The position numbers and the translations under genes are program-made. The notes beneath the pieces were generated by a model, which was given only the letters and a program-made list of their open reading frames with translations, was not told the origin of the DNA and did not search any database. This document shows, one piece after another, positions 1 to 10,200 of a DNA stretch of 24,696 nucleotides; within the stretch, counting starts at the first letter, position 1; every line of letters starts with the position of its first letter. The stretch spans positions 85,546 through 110,241 of the forward strand of contig KQ481977.1 in NCBI GenBank assembly GCA_001430745.1, written 5' to 3'. The stretch comes from Auxenochlorella pyrenoidosa. Lineage: Eukaryota; Chlorophyta; Trebouxiophyceae; Chlorellales; Chlorellaceae.

Positions 1-2803
1 CGTTTGACGCGCGGCCCAGGGCGGCTCTGCGCTTGATGGGTTGGGCTGGCGGTGGTTTCAGCAGTCCTCGCTGGCAGGAGCTGCATGCGGCAGTGCACCG
101 CAGTCAACACCAGTGCCACATGGTGCTCTATCGTGCCCTGGCACGCAGGCAGGCACACGGGTCATTTTATCCACAGCCCCGCTGCCCGTCGGGCGGCAAG
201 CGAGTGCGGGCAGTCGACCACAAAAACGCCCGTGAGGAAATTACAGACTCATTCACTTCATTTCAACATATCAACCGGTGTGAGCGGGAGCCTCACCGGC
301 AGACAGCGTTGTGTTGACGGCCACCTGCGCCGCCACGGGCATGCAGCCAAAGAAGCATTGTGTGGAGCCGGCGTTGAAGCCGTACCTGCAGGGGAAGGTG
401 GGGGTGGGGATGGGGGTGGGGTGGGGTGGGGTGGGGTGGGGGAAGCATTATTCAATTTCAATTGTATTTCTTACTAAATTGTTGAATTTTCTAAATTCTT
501 TAAGAATTACGAATCTTGAGGTTTTGTGTGATTTTGTTTTTGGTTAATTACTCCTTTTGAATTTTCATAAAATTCTAAGTTTTTGTTGGGGGTTAAAGCT
601 GTTCCTGCAACAGGCGGTGGGACTGAGGTCGGCCCACCGTCCTGGACCCCTGGCAGGGTGTGGCGATGCCGTCGGTGCGGATTGCTGCCCCTTTGGATGC
701 CGCCCCCCCCCCCCCGAAACAATGTGGCAAGTGTGAGTGCGCAGCCGCTGGGAGGCAAGGAGGCCAGTGTGCCCCTCACTTGGATTGCACCAGCTCCTCC
801 CTGAGCAGAGCACAGGCAAAGCAGAGGCAAAGCAGAAGCGGAACACAGGCAGACCACTTGCAGCACTTATTCCGCACGAGCCGAGCCAGAGAATGAAGAC
901 GCGCACAGAATCCCCCCACCCCACCCCACCCCACCCCCACTCCCACCCCCATACAGAGCCCACAGGGCAGCGCTTGCAATTGCTGCGCACCAGCCGAGCC
1001 AGAGGATGAAGACGCCAAGGGCCATGTTGGCGGGGGAGGCGTTGGAGAAGTGCACCACGGTGCCATCCTGCGGGCAGGCAGGCAGGCAATCAATCAAAAA
1101 ATTACGTTCTAAGTCCCAACAGGAAGGGGAGCAACTGAAGGGAGGGTCCCTGCCACGGAATGCGGCTTTGGGTCCGCGGGCCAACGCGCCTGCCAGCTGC
1201 GCTGCTGCCTGCGGCGCCAGAGGGAGCCCGCCATAAGTGTGGCCGGGAGTCGGGTGCGGAGCTGCCGGGGTCAGCCCTGCCGTGCCCCTGCTTGCTTGCC
1301 TGGTTGAAGCGGCCGAGGCGAGGTCCCAGCAGGGTGGCGCCAACCAGCGCGGCGCCACCTCCCACCTGCACAGGGGCGGGCACCCTTGTTTCAAGCGTCA
1401 AAGCTGCTCCTGCTTGCATGCTCGCAACCCGTGTGCACCAGCAGTAGCAACAGCCGCATGGAGCAAGGCGGAGGGCCTGGGCAGAGGCGACCCGCAGACT
1501 GCAGGAACCCCGTTGCAGGCGCGCGCGTGGTGCCAACAGCAGCCACCCCCTGCCGCTCTTCCTCACCATGTGCACCACGCCGCTGCCTGCAAAGTCCATA
1601 GTGCCCATGGTGCCCGCAAAGAGGGGCTGGAAGGCCCGGGTGCTGCAGTCTGGTCTGCAGGGCAGTAAGTAAGTGAGTGAGTGAGGGCGGCGGGTGAGCG
1701 AGTGAGGGCAGCAGCCAGCGGCGGTGGCCATCAGCGGGCAGGGTGGCGGGACTCGCTGTCACACACAGGCTGTGCCCCATGCACGCTCTGCCAGCGCGCC
1801 TGCAAGACAGGCGGGCACAGGGAGGGAGCAGGTGGCGTGGCTCACATGCGCTTGGGAGACAGCCAGCCGCTCTCAGACCACAGCCAGTGCGCCACCTGGG
1901 GGGTGGGGGTTGGGTGGGGGTGGGGTGGGGTGTGTGGGGGGGAGCACCAAGGCAGCACAGTTGGGGCCAGGCATGCAGGAGCCGGCAGATGGCAAGTGGG
2001 CGCACAGGAACGGACCACGCAGGACGGAAGGCAGACGGACAGGCAGCCCAGCAGGGCATGCAGCAGAACAGGCGGGCGGCCATCGCGGCCTGTGAGCAGG
2101 GCTGCAGCAAGCGGCGAGTGCGACGGGCAGCGGTGCAGGCCTCACCACGGGGTAAATGAAGGAAGAGACCAGGACTGTGTACAGAAGGTATGCCCTGCAG
2201 GCAGGGGGGCGCAGGCGCTTGCAGGGGCGTTACCGCTCTTGGGTGTGTCTATGCGACTCATGCTGTTGCAAGACTTCCATGATTCTGGTTCTGCCTTGAA
2301 CCCTGCAGGCCGCATGCTTAAGCCGTGCCAGCTGACCCAACAGGGCAGACAGAAGAAGCACCTCCACGGGTGGGTGTGGGCTGGACTGCTGGCCGCTTGG
2401 CCATGTGCACAACCGGTGCTCAGCCCGGCCCACGTACCTGGCGTCCGAGCCCGGCGCACCTGCCTCCCAATGAAACGCACCTGTACTCACGTATGGCAAC
2501 TCCCCCTCGCACCTGCCACAATCTTGCTTCATCACCTCACTCCCACCTCCACCACCCTCCAACCTCCCTGCCTCTTCCGACGAAACGCACCGGAACTGCG
2601 CGCGCTCCGCCAGCGCGCCGCTCACAATGGTGGAGCTCGTTGCACTGAAGGCCCAGCCAAAGAACCAGAAGGCCCAGAAGGCGCCGGTGTCGGGGCCGCC
2701 GGCGTCGAAAAAGTAGTGGTAGCCTGCGCGTGTGTGGGGGGGTGGGTGTGGGTTGGTGGGTGGGTGTGTGGGTGGGGTGGCGCGTGTGTGTTTTGGCGGG
2801 GTG

Positions 2804-2844
<41 letters not shown>

Positions 2845-4029
2845 TGTGTGGGGTGGGTGTGGGGGTAGGTGGGGGTGGGGGGTTCCAGTGCACCAGGCAT
2901 CGCGGCTGCGGCGTGCACGGGGCAGGCCTGCTGCCGCTGTCGCGTGTGACCTGCAGGCGGTCAGGGGCCGCCGCCATGCGGGTGGACGGGCCGCGCAGCA
3001 GTGGGAGCAGGCAGTCGGGGGGTGCTGGTGCTGCCATGCGGGCGGGCAGTATGGGGTGCTGGTGCTGCCAAGCATACAAGCGGGCGCTGCCCGCACCGAT
3101 GAAGCCGCTGTCGCCGCAGCGCCCCATGGCAAAGGCGTAGCCGACGGCCCACCAGGCCAGGGAGCTCACGCAGGCATCCATCACTGCAAGCAAGCAAGCA
3201 AGCGGGTGTCCATCAATGGCGGGTGGCGCGGGGAGGCAGCGTTTTGCTGGGCAGTGCATGTCAACTGCGGCGAGTTGTGCTGCGCAGCCGGCCTTGCCAT
3301 GCCTGCCTTACAGCCACACGCCCAAGCCGCGAATGGCAGCACCTGGGCCCCTGGTAACAGCGCGCGCGCATGCCCCCCCCCCGGCTGCCGCTGGCGCAGC
3401 CCCACTGCCTGCCACCCCTGCCCCCACCGTTTTTGAGCAGTATGTTGCGCGTGTTCTTGTGCCGGATCGTGCCCGCCTCCAGCAGCGCAAAGCCGCACTG
3501 CATGAAGAAGACCAGGAAGGCGCACTGCAGCACCCCTGCGAGGGGGCAGGTGCAGGGCAGGTGCAGGTGCCAGGGGGGCAGCGTGCACTGGTGTCAGCAG
3601 CGCTGCGAAAGGGCACCATGGCGCAGTGGCACCGCCCCTGATCAGGCTGGCTCCACCCTGATGCTCACCTGATACAGCCGAGGTTCAGAAGCATGCGATG
3701 CAACAGCTGAAGAAGGCCGGCTGGTGCTTGCTCGGCCTGGGCTCTAGAACCGCTTACCTGCGTACGGTAAGCAACCGCGTCTGCACACGCGCTGCCCTCC
3801 CACCTCCGCCCTTGCACTCACAGAGCTGTGTCAGCTGCTCATCCAGAGCCGCGATTGCCGAGGTGTCGGTCGTTGCATTGCCAGCGGTGTTTTGTTGGAG
3901 GAGAGCGCGTGACGCGGTTGCTACTGCCGCGGCGGTTCCGCCGGCCTCGCCGCCGCCGCCCCCAGCCAACCCTACCGACGTCTCGAGTGCCTCATGCGCT
4001 GCACCTAGAGCTTGTGTGGCCCAGTGCAT
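1..4029 (-). CDS. Ammonium transporter, AMT1 type (3' part lies beyond base 1)
   Basis: Channel-like membrane protein that takes up ammonium. Ten exons join in frame (minus): 3822-4029, 3428-3535, 3097-3183, 2591-2723, 2146-2194, 1846-1895, 1567-1654, 1300-1365, 991-1067, 297-385, giving 318 residues. AMT motifs follow in family order: VFFMQCGFALLEAG with KNILLKN-like RNILLKN (exon 2), GYAFAMG (3), WAFSATSSTIVSGALAER (4), SSFIYPV (5), AHWLWSESGWLSP (6), MDFAGSGVVHM (7), LLGPRLGRF (8), FILWLGW (9), YGFNAGST and AVNTTLSA (10). His240 in GVVHM corresponds to the first pore histidine and Asp232 to the conserved substrate-site aspartate. The second pore histidine and the C-tail would be off-window; bases 1-296 show no recognisable further exon. 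The intron after exon 8 starts with GC (CAG/GCAAGC). Exon 7 could start at 1642 instead of 1654. Exon 1 is Ala/Gly-rich and least certain; a small exon between 1 and 2 cannot be excluded. Confidence 0.9.
396..447 (+). repeat. GGGGT-type simple repeat
   Basis: Near-perfect run of GGGGT units on the plus strand inside intron 9 of the ammonium transporter. Read on the minus (coding) strand it is a CCCCA tract just upstream of the exon 10 acceptor, so it may serve as the pyrimidine-rich tract. Similar runs lie before or inside other introns at 1898-1942, 2733-2790 and 23854-23893, and the inverse orientation at 908-955. Confidence 0.85.
448..596. other. AT-rich island in a GC-rich intron
   Basis: About 150 bp of strongly AT-rich sequence within intron 9 of the ammonium transporter, flanked by GC-rich simple repeats. 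It has long T and A runs and no recognisable coding sequence. The base composition is like green-algal organelle DNA, so a small organelle-derived insertion is possible, but I recognise no gene in it. A worn mobile element is another possibility. Confidence 0.5.
2806..2840 (+). repeat. (GT)n microsatellite
   Basis: Uninterrupted GT dinucleotide run of about 35 bp inside ammonium transporter intron 3, in a broader GT/GGT-rich stretch from 2730 to 2880. On the coding strand it is a CA-rich tract a short distance upstream of the exon 4 acceptor at 2724. Confidence 0.95.
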
Positions 4030-4751
4030 GGCGCCCGGAATCCCCCGTAGGTGTATGAGCGCCTGAGCAGGGTGGTCTCTTGCTCAGCGGAAGGCCCACG
4101 TGCTCACAGTACTGCACTGCCGGTTGGCGATTATCGGCAGCCTATTAACACTTCTTGAGAGAGGGGGATTGAAGGAAAACCTGTATCTCGGGGAGAAAGG
4201 GACGGAGGGGACGGAGAGGACACCTGCAGCACGCTAGGGGAGCTTGCAGAGGCGCACCGCACACGCGTTACAGAGGATGTGATGTGCACAGCTCGTATTT
4301 TGAACCCGGAAGCCGCTTGGTCGCCGATCCCCCTGCTGCGCGCCTGATGCGCCCTCTTTGGACAGCATTACCTGTGTCTGCTGAGGCGTTGCATGCAGTG
4401 TGCACACCGAAATTTGGCCGAAAGGCGCTCAGCAACCCGCCAGTTAACTTGCTGTACCTGCCAGTCCGTGGCCGCTGGCAGCGGCACTGCCGGGCGCGCA
4501 GGGAGCACCTGCACTGAATCCTCCATCTTCGCTGACAGAATGGCATGCCTCTGCCCGGTTCAGCCCAAAATGTATCACTGCACAGTGGGCATACAATTTG
4601 TTACACATGGTAGACTCCCCAGTACAAGCTTGCTTGGTGAGTGGTGCGGTGCGGCAGCATCCCAACAGAGACGCTGATGCGCTGCTCCGTTGCCCAGTCG
4701 CAGCCAGCCCGGCTACGCACCTCCTCTTCCACATTCTGCCTCGCGCCTGCC
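4030..4751 (-). promoter_or_regulatory. Ammonium transporter upstream region / haemoglobin 3' region
   Basis: 722 bp between the ammonium transporter start and the stop of the truncated haemoglobin gene, both on the minus strand. It must hold the transporter promoter and the haemoglobin 3' untranslated region. The middle part (about 4100-4640) has a lower GC content than the flanking exons. No convincing TATA box or repeated operator-like motif was seen; short open frames here lack splice-consistent context. Confidence 0.5.
4601..4605 (-). terminator. Candidate polyadenylation signal TGTAA for the haemoglobin gene
   Basis: The minus strand reads TGTAA, the usual green-algal polyadenylation signal, about 147 nt past the haemoglobin stop codon. 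The pentamer is short and can occur by chance; no transcript data are available here. Confidence 0.4.
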
Positions 4752-6983
4752 TCACTGTCGAGGTCCCGGAGGACCCGGCGAGGCCAGCGCGGCCATGAGG
4801 TGAGCACCCACCAGCGCCGCCGCGGCCGCCCATACTGCCACGCCAGCCAGAAGGCCGGGGCCCGCCAGCAGGCCGGCGCTCAGCATGGCCCAGCGCTCCC
4901 GCGCCAGCTGTACCAGCTGCTGCCGGGTACGGGAGCCACCACAACCGCGGGGAGACCGTGGCTCTGGAAGGATGAACAGCGCACCCATCCGCACTGAGGG
5001 ATCCTCGGAAGCCAGCATGTCGGCAAGGTCAGCAGGCACCCAGTCAAGGTGGGGGCGCCTGCGAGCGGGCTGAGCGGCCGCGGCGCTGCCCGCTGCGCCG
5101 CCGGCTGGCGCCGCCGCAGCTGCCAGGGACACAGGCTGTCCAGCAGCCTCTGCGGGAGGCTCGCCAGCGCTGTGGGCAGCGGCTGCTGGGCCGCCGCCCT
5201 TGCCGCTGTCCGCGGGCAATCCGACTGCCAGGCACTGCTCTCCGCTGGGAAAGGCGCCCTGCCGCCCTGCGCCAGCACTGCCCGTTGGCTCAGTGGCTGG
5301 CTTGCTGGGGAACCCCGGCGGCGCCGGCGCCGCAGCCTGCGCCGCCGCGTCGCCGGGTGAGCTGCTGGCACCAGACTGCATCAGGCGCAGCGCGACGGCA
5401 TCGCCCCCAGGCAGCACACGCAGCTGCGCTGCGAGCGGGGCAGCCCCCCCTGCCTGCTGGCTGCCGCCTTGGTCGTCGTCGTCCGGCGGGAAGTGGAACT
5501 GGGGCAGGGTCGATTGGATGACGTGCACAGCGTGCGCCGACACATCAGCCGGCGCGCGCATCTCCTCCAGCGTGCCTTTCACGTGCTGCACGGAGGCAGG
5601 GGGCGCAGCTGAGCGAAACCAGCACCGAGCCTGGGGCGCAGGGCGAGCACTGGCCGACGCCAGGCCGGACGCTTTGGTGCCGGGAGCGGGGGTCTGGCGA
5701 CTTCCACACACGGCGGGGGGAGGCACGTACAGCACGCGCTGCAGCATCAGCATGCGCCAAGACATGTGGCCAGCCACCCCCTCAAAGACGTAAAATAATG
5801 AAATAATCCGCACCCAAGCACCTGCAGGACGGCGTCAAAGTGCCGGCGGCGCAGCCCCTGCTCCTCCACCATCCGCCTGTGCACCTGCAGCAAGTGGGAG
5901 CCGGGAAGCATCGCCCGCATGTCAGCTGTGTGCACGCCATTGCAGCACTCTTTAAGGCGCTAGGGCAGCCGGCGTCGCCTGCAAGCCACCCGGGCAGGCA
6001 TCTGTCGGCCAGCCCCAAAGCGCAGGCAGCAGGCTGCCGCCAATTGGGCACCAGAGGAGATGAAAGGGCTTCTGTACATCCCCACACCTGGTCCGTGGAG
6101 GCCCCTGCATGCGGCGCATGGCGCAGCGCGGGCACAGCGTGGCGCAGCACCCACCTCCCACATGTCCCTCCCTGTGTAAGCCTCCTCCCCTCCCAGGATG
6201 TAGAGCACAAAGGTGGACTGCAGGGGGGAGGCAGGACGACCGGGTGATTTGTCATGTGAACCTGGGCGCGCACCAGGAGCGAGCGCGTTGGTGCCAGGCT
6301 GCCAGGAAACTCAGGCTGAGGTCTGCAAGGGCTGCAGCATGACGTTGCATCATGGTCTTCTTGATTTAATTGTTCCACGTTCTTTTTTAAAACAAGCTTT
6401 ATCAGAAACTATTACATTGTACAAAGAAGCTCCGCTCAAAATGCAAGGCCGAATTCCATACGGTGAACGAGGTCCCCTACGAGAGCAAAAAACTATGTGT
6501 GCGTGCCACAAGAGCGACGGCTAGGTGCCTGTTGACATCAAGCTGCCTGCATCGCAGCGGCTGCCAGGAGCACTGTCGGTAGGGGCAGGATGCTGGAGGC
6601 TCGCCATCTTGTGGCGCTGGCGCTCCATGTCGATTTCTCGGAAGAAGGGCTCCAGTGAGGGGTCTTCCATCACCCGGCGATAGAACACATCCACCGCCTG
6701 CTCTAGCGCGTCCCCTGCAGGCAGCAAGGAGCAGGGCAGGGGCTGCAGAGGCGCTGGGTGCTGGCCACGGCAGCAGGCAAGACGGAGGAGCGGCGCGAGG
6801 GGGCTCGGTGCCCCGCCGCCCCGAGGCCTGTCGCAACGCCTCGTCCCCCCGCCCCAGCGCACCCTCCTGACGGAGAGAGGCGCCTGCAGTGCCCTGGCCG
6901 GCCGCCTGGGCGTGCATGCGGGTGTTGAGCGAAGACGTCAGGGCATCCACGCCTGCTTGGCCATCAGAGAACTTTGTGTCCAT
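4752..6983 (-). CDS. Truncated haemoglobin (group 1) with long C-terminal extension and membrane anchor
   Basis: Exons (minus): 6863-6983, 6605-6714, 6155-6217, 5822-5884, 4752-5585; all join in frame to 396 residues. Residues about 36-151 form a 2-on-2 globin: Phe51-Tyr52 (B9/B10) in DVFYRRVMEDPSL, PFF (CD region), LYILGGEEAYTGRDM, proximal His100 in EVHRRM, then HFDAVLQHVKGTLEE. Such globins bind O2 or NO and in algae are linked to NO and nitrate metabolism. After an acidic PPDDDD comes a roughly 140-residue Ala/Gly/Pro-rich linker, a short conserved-looking stretch (DWVPADLADML), and one hydrophobic helix at about 352-387 only nine residues from the end, as in tail-anchored proteins. The start at 6983 sits in a good context (GCC ATG G); an upstream in-frame Met codon at about 7115 is the alternative. 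The second intron appears to begin with GC (ATG/GCGAGC), forced by the frame and by globin alignment. Confidence 0.9.
6345..6480 (+). pseudogene. accD: Fragment like the 3' end of chloroplast accD inside a haemoglobin intron
   Basis: An AT-rich stretch inside haemoglobin intron 2, opposite in strand to the host gene. From 6348 it translates as HHGLLDLIVPRSFLKQALSE followed by TITLYKEAPLK. This resembles the C-terminal end of the acetyl-CoA carboxylase carboxyltransferase beta subunit, which in algae is plastid-encoded (family pattern: ...GLxDLIVPRxxLKxxLSE...). Codons end mostly in A or T, unlike the GC-ending codons around it. The frame stays open to a stop at 6522-6524. It is read as a nuclear insertion of plastid DNA. 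The match is from memory of the family and the exact ends are uncertain. Confidence 0.7.
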
Positions 6984-7206
6984 GGCTAGCCAGCCTTGGC
7001 AGTGACAGGGGCCAACCTTGGATGGGAATATTTCCCACAGAAGCAGTGCAACACCCTGTGTACGTTCTTTCCACCTGGTGCCCCAGCGCAGCAGACGCCA
7101 GCAGCAGGCCTGCACTCAATCATTAGCAGTTCTCAATTGTGACCACCAAACAACTATGCAAGCAAAACTGTATGCATGACGGCACTTGCAGGCGATTGTC
7201 TGGTCG
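6984..7206 (-). promoter_or_regulatory. Spacer between sugar transporter stop and haemoglobin start
   Basis: Only 223 bp separate the two minus-strand genes, so this stretch must hold the transporter 3' end and the haemoglobin promoter. No TGTAA signal or TATA box was found on the minus strand. Confidence 0.5.
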
Positions 7207-10200
7207 TCAGTCTTGCCACTTGCTGCTGCTGCTGCCGCCGCCGCTGCCGCCTGCCCCGGGTGCCTCGCCAGCGGGCGCCCAGAGGGCTTCGATCTCCTCC
7301 AAGGTCTTGCCCTGCACAACAGGTGGACACCCTCACAAAGGCGGGTGGAGCCGTGAAGATAACACATGCATAGGGAGCGCCTGCAGGTCCAACAAGCAGC
7401 AAAAAACACCCGCATGTGTGGTGGGCGGTGCCGGCCTGCGGTGCCCGGCGGTGCCCGCTCCCCTCCCGCAGCACCCGCCGCAAGGCAAACCAGCTTTCGC
7501 CCAGGCCGGCGGGCGACCAGACCCTTTGCACACAGCTACCTTGGTTTCTGGCACTATCGCGTGGATGGTCACCACGGCTGCCACGCCAATGGCCGCAAAC
7601 GTGAAGTATGTGGCTGCAGCACAGGAAAATTCTGGTTTTCTTGTTCATCAAACAGGGTAGCTGGGGAGGCTGGGCAGCACGAGAGCGATCCTCCCTAGTC
7701 CCGCCACAGCAATGGGGCCCCGCCCGCGCTGGGCCAGCTGCCTCCGTACGGCAGGGGCGATGCTCAGGTTGATGGCTGGCAGTCAGGCGGGTTCCCAGCA
7801 GGGCAGCCAGCAGCATGCAGCGACGACGACGCACCGGCCTGGCCAAACGTCTCCTGGATGCTGGGCAGCAGCAGCGAGACCAAAAAGTTGGAGCCAAAAT
7901 TGGTGAGGGTGGCCAGCGCGATGGCCTGGCCCCTGCAGGCAGACAGGGCAGGCCCGGGCTGGGCTGCTTCTCAAGGCGCGCGTGCGTGCGCCAGGGTGTG
8001 GCGCGCGGCGGCGGCGAGCAGGGATTGCCGCCCTGCTGCAGTGCTCATGCTTGCAGTGCGTGTATGGCATGCCGGCAGGCCAAGGCCAGGCGGTCGACAG
8101 CCCATCCAGCCCCTGCTGCAGGTCGCATGCCGGCTGACGCTCTCCCGCCCAGACTTTGCTGACAGGCGGCGAGCCCACAGGCAACATGCGAGCGCTGCCC
8201 AGGGCAGCGTGCGAGCCGCCGGCAGCTGCCGCGCAGGGCGGGGCCCCAGAGCAGCACCACTGCAGCTCAACAGCTTGCTTGCTTGGGCTGAAAGAAGCGC
8301 TGTCCCCAGGGCCCACCTGACTTTCAGGGGGAACACCTCGCCGCACAGCAGCCAGGAGATGGGCCCAAAGGACAGCTGGTAGCAGCCCACGTAGAGCAGC
8401 AGGGCACCCAGGTTGGTCCACGCCAGCAGATCAGACGGCACCGGCAGGCTGCCCAGCTGCAGGGGGGTCCGTGGTGCAGGGGGGAGGGTGCGAAGTGCGG
8501 TGGGCAGGGCAGCGCAGGCAGCTCCGACGGCACCAGCAGGCTGCAATCTGCACCATGGCAGCAGAGAGGAGGGTGCGGTGGGCAGGGCAGCGCAGGCAGC
8601 CCCGACGGCACCGGCAGGCTGCAATCTGCACCATGGCAGCAGAGAGGAGGGTGCGGTGGGCAGGGCAGCGCAGGCAGCCCCGACGGCACCGACAGGCTGC
8701 CAAGCTGCAGGCGGGTCGGCGCGGCGACGGCGTCAGGCAGGGTGCATCCGGGGGCGCGTCGGGAAGGTCAGCGCAGGCAGACAGCACCCCCGGCGGCGGG
8801 CCGGGCAGTGCATGGTGACGCAGCCTGGCAGCCTGACAAGGGGAGGCCGGCAGGCACCGCTGTGCTGCAGGGCAGGGACAGCACGATGTGCGGCTCCCAC
8901 GGCCGGCGGGCACCAGCCTCCCCCTTGCCAGCCCCGCCCCAGCCTCCTCCCTGCCAGCCCCCGCACCTGCGTGGTGCCCAGCAGCAGCAGGGACAGCACC
9001 ATGCACACCTCCCACGGCCGCTGGGCACCAGCCTCCTCCCTGCCCGCCCCGCCCCAGCCCCGCCCGGGCCCCGCCACCTGCGTGGTGCCCAGCAGCAGCA
9101 GGGACAGCACGATGCCGCTGACACCGTAGAGCAGCAGCGGCCGGCGGCCCCAGGAGTCCACAGTGGCCACGGCGATGCCTGCAGGTGGTGGTGGTGGTGG
9201 TGGTGGTGGTGGTGGTGAAGTGATGCGGTGGTGTTGCAGCTGGCTATGCCGGGGCCCAAGGCCCAGTCGAGCCCCCGGGGGGCTGTGCACTGCTCTTTTC
9301 CGCCGGTGCACAGGGGCTGCATGCAGCGGCGCCGGCAGGCAGCTTCAGGGCCCAAAAGGAGCCAACAGCGGGGCGCCTCAGCAGCCCGGCCCGTCGTGCG
9401 GCGCACCCACTCACCTGTCATCACCAGCTTGAAGAAGCCCAGCACAAGTGACACCCCCGTCGCCTCTTCCGCCCCCGCAAAGCCGGCGGCCTGGAAGATC
9501 TTGGCTGCGGGGTCAGGGCAGGTTGGGAGGAGGGGACGAGGGGCGGCAGCGAGAAGCTGTGAGGCAGGGGCCTGGGTGCATGGGTGCTGCGTAGGGAGGG
9601 TACACAAGCATCCGGCGACCCGGGACCAACCCAGGCGCTGGTCCGCTGTGGCACCGTCAGCGCTGCCGCGCCCGCCCTGCCCTGCGCAAAAGGCTGCCAG
9701 GCACGCCGCACAGCGCTTGGGCTCGGTATGCGCGCTGCCAGGCGCGGCGCACGCGCGGGCAGCAGCATGAGGGCGGGGGAAGGCAGCGCAGGACAGCAGG
9801 GGGCCCCACCTGCGTAGTAGAGCACGCTGGGCTGCCCGGTGATCTGCTGAAACAGCATGAGCGACATGCCGATGGCTAGGGGCCGGCGGTACCGCGGCCG
9901 CAGCAGCTCCGAAAAGTCTGCAGCGGGGCCCGTAGGCGGCGGGTGGGCGGGGGGTGGGCGGGGCATGGCCCGGCTGGCAGGGGCGGCGGGTGGGCGGGGC
10001 ATGGGCCAGCTGGCAGGCAGCGGCGGCAGCGCCGCGGGGCATGATGCATGGCAGCAGCGGCAGCGCCGCAGCGCACGTCGCCTGGCAGGGGCGGCAGCAG
10101 CACGTGGCCCGCCTTGGCAGGGAGGCAGCTGCGAAGGCTCACCAAAGGCGCCGCCGCCGTGCGCCGTGGACAGCGGGCTGGCTGCCATGGCTTCCACAAT

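Larger units (their letters stand above)
386..990 (-). repeat. Ammonium transporter intron 9 with copies of both flanking exon ends
   Basis: On the minus strand the 3' end of exon 9 (coding VFILWLG, 991-1012) recurs at about 878-900, 113 bp further into the intron, with a donor-like GTGCGG kept. A sequence resembling the acceptor and first codons of exon 10 (TGCAGG, then codons for SFNP against YGFNA) lies at about 590-612. The intron also holds a run of C/A repeats at 908-955 and G-rich pentamer repeats at 396-447. These copies are seen directly; calling them duplications of exon edges is inference from the shared sequence and order. Confidence 0.6.

Noticed and set aside
1..296. Search for the next ammonium transporter exon
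   Set aside because: No stretch on the minus strand continues the family sequence after NTTLSA in phase; the next exon probably lies beyond the left edge.
1681..2868. 395-codon open frame on the plus strand
   Set aside because: It is the reverse of ammonium transporter exons and introns and runs through a GT microsatellite; the minus-strand exons have clear family motifs.
4752..5813. 353-codon minus frame as a separate gene
   Set aside because: Its front part is intron sequence. Bases 4752-5585 join in frame to the globin exons, and HVKGTLEEMR completes the globin fold.
8515..8720. 78-bp repeats as a CRISPR-like array
   Set aside because: The units are direct tandem duplications with no unique spacers, they contain exon 13-start sequence, and the genome is eukaryotic.
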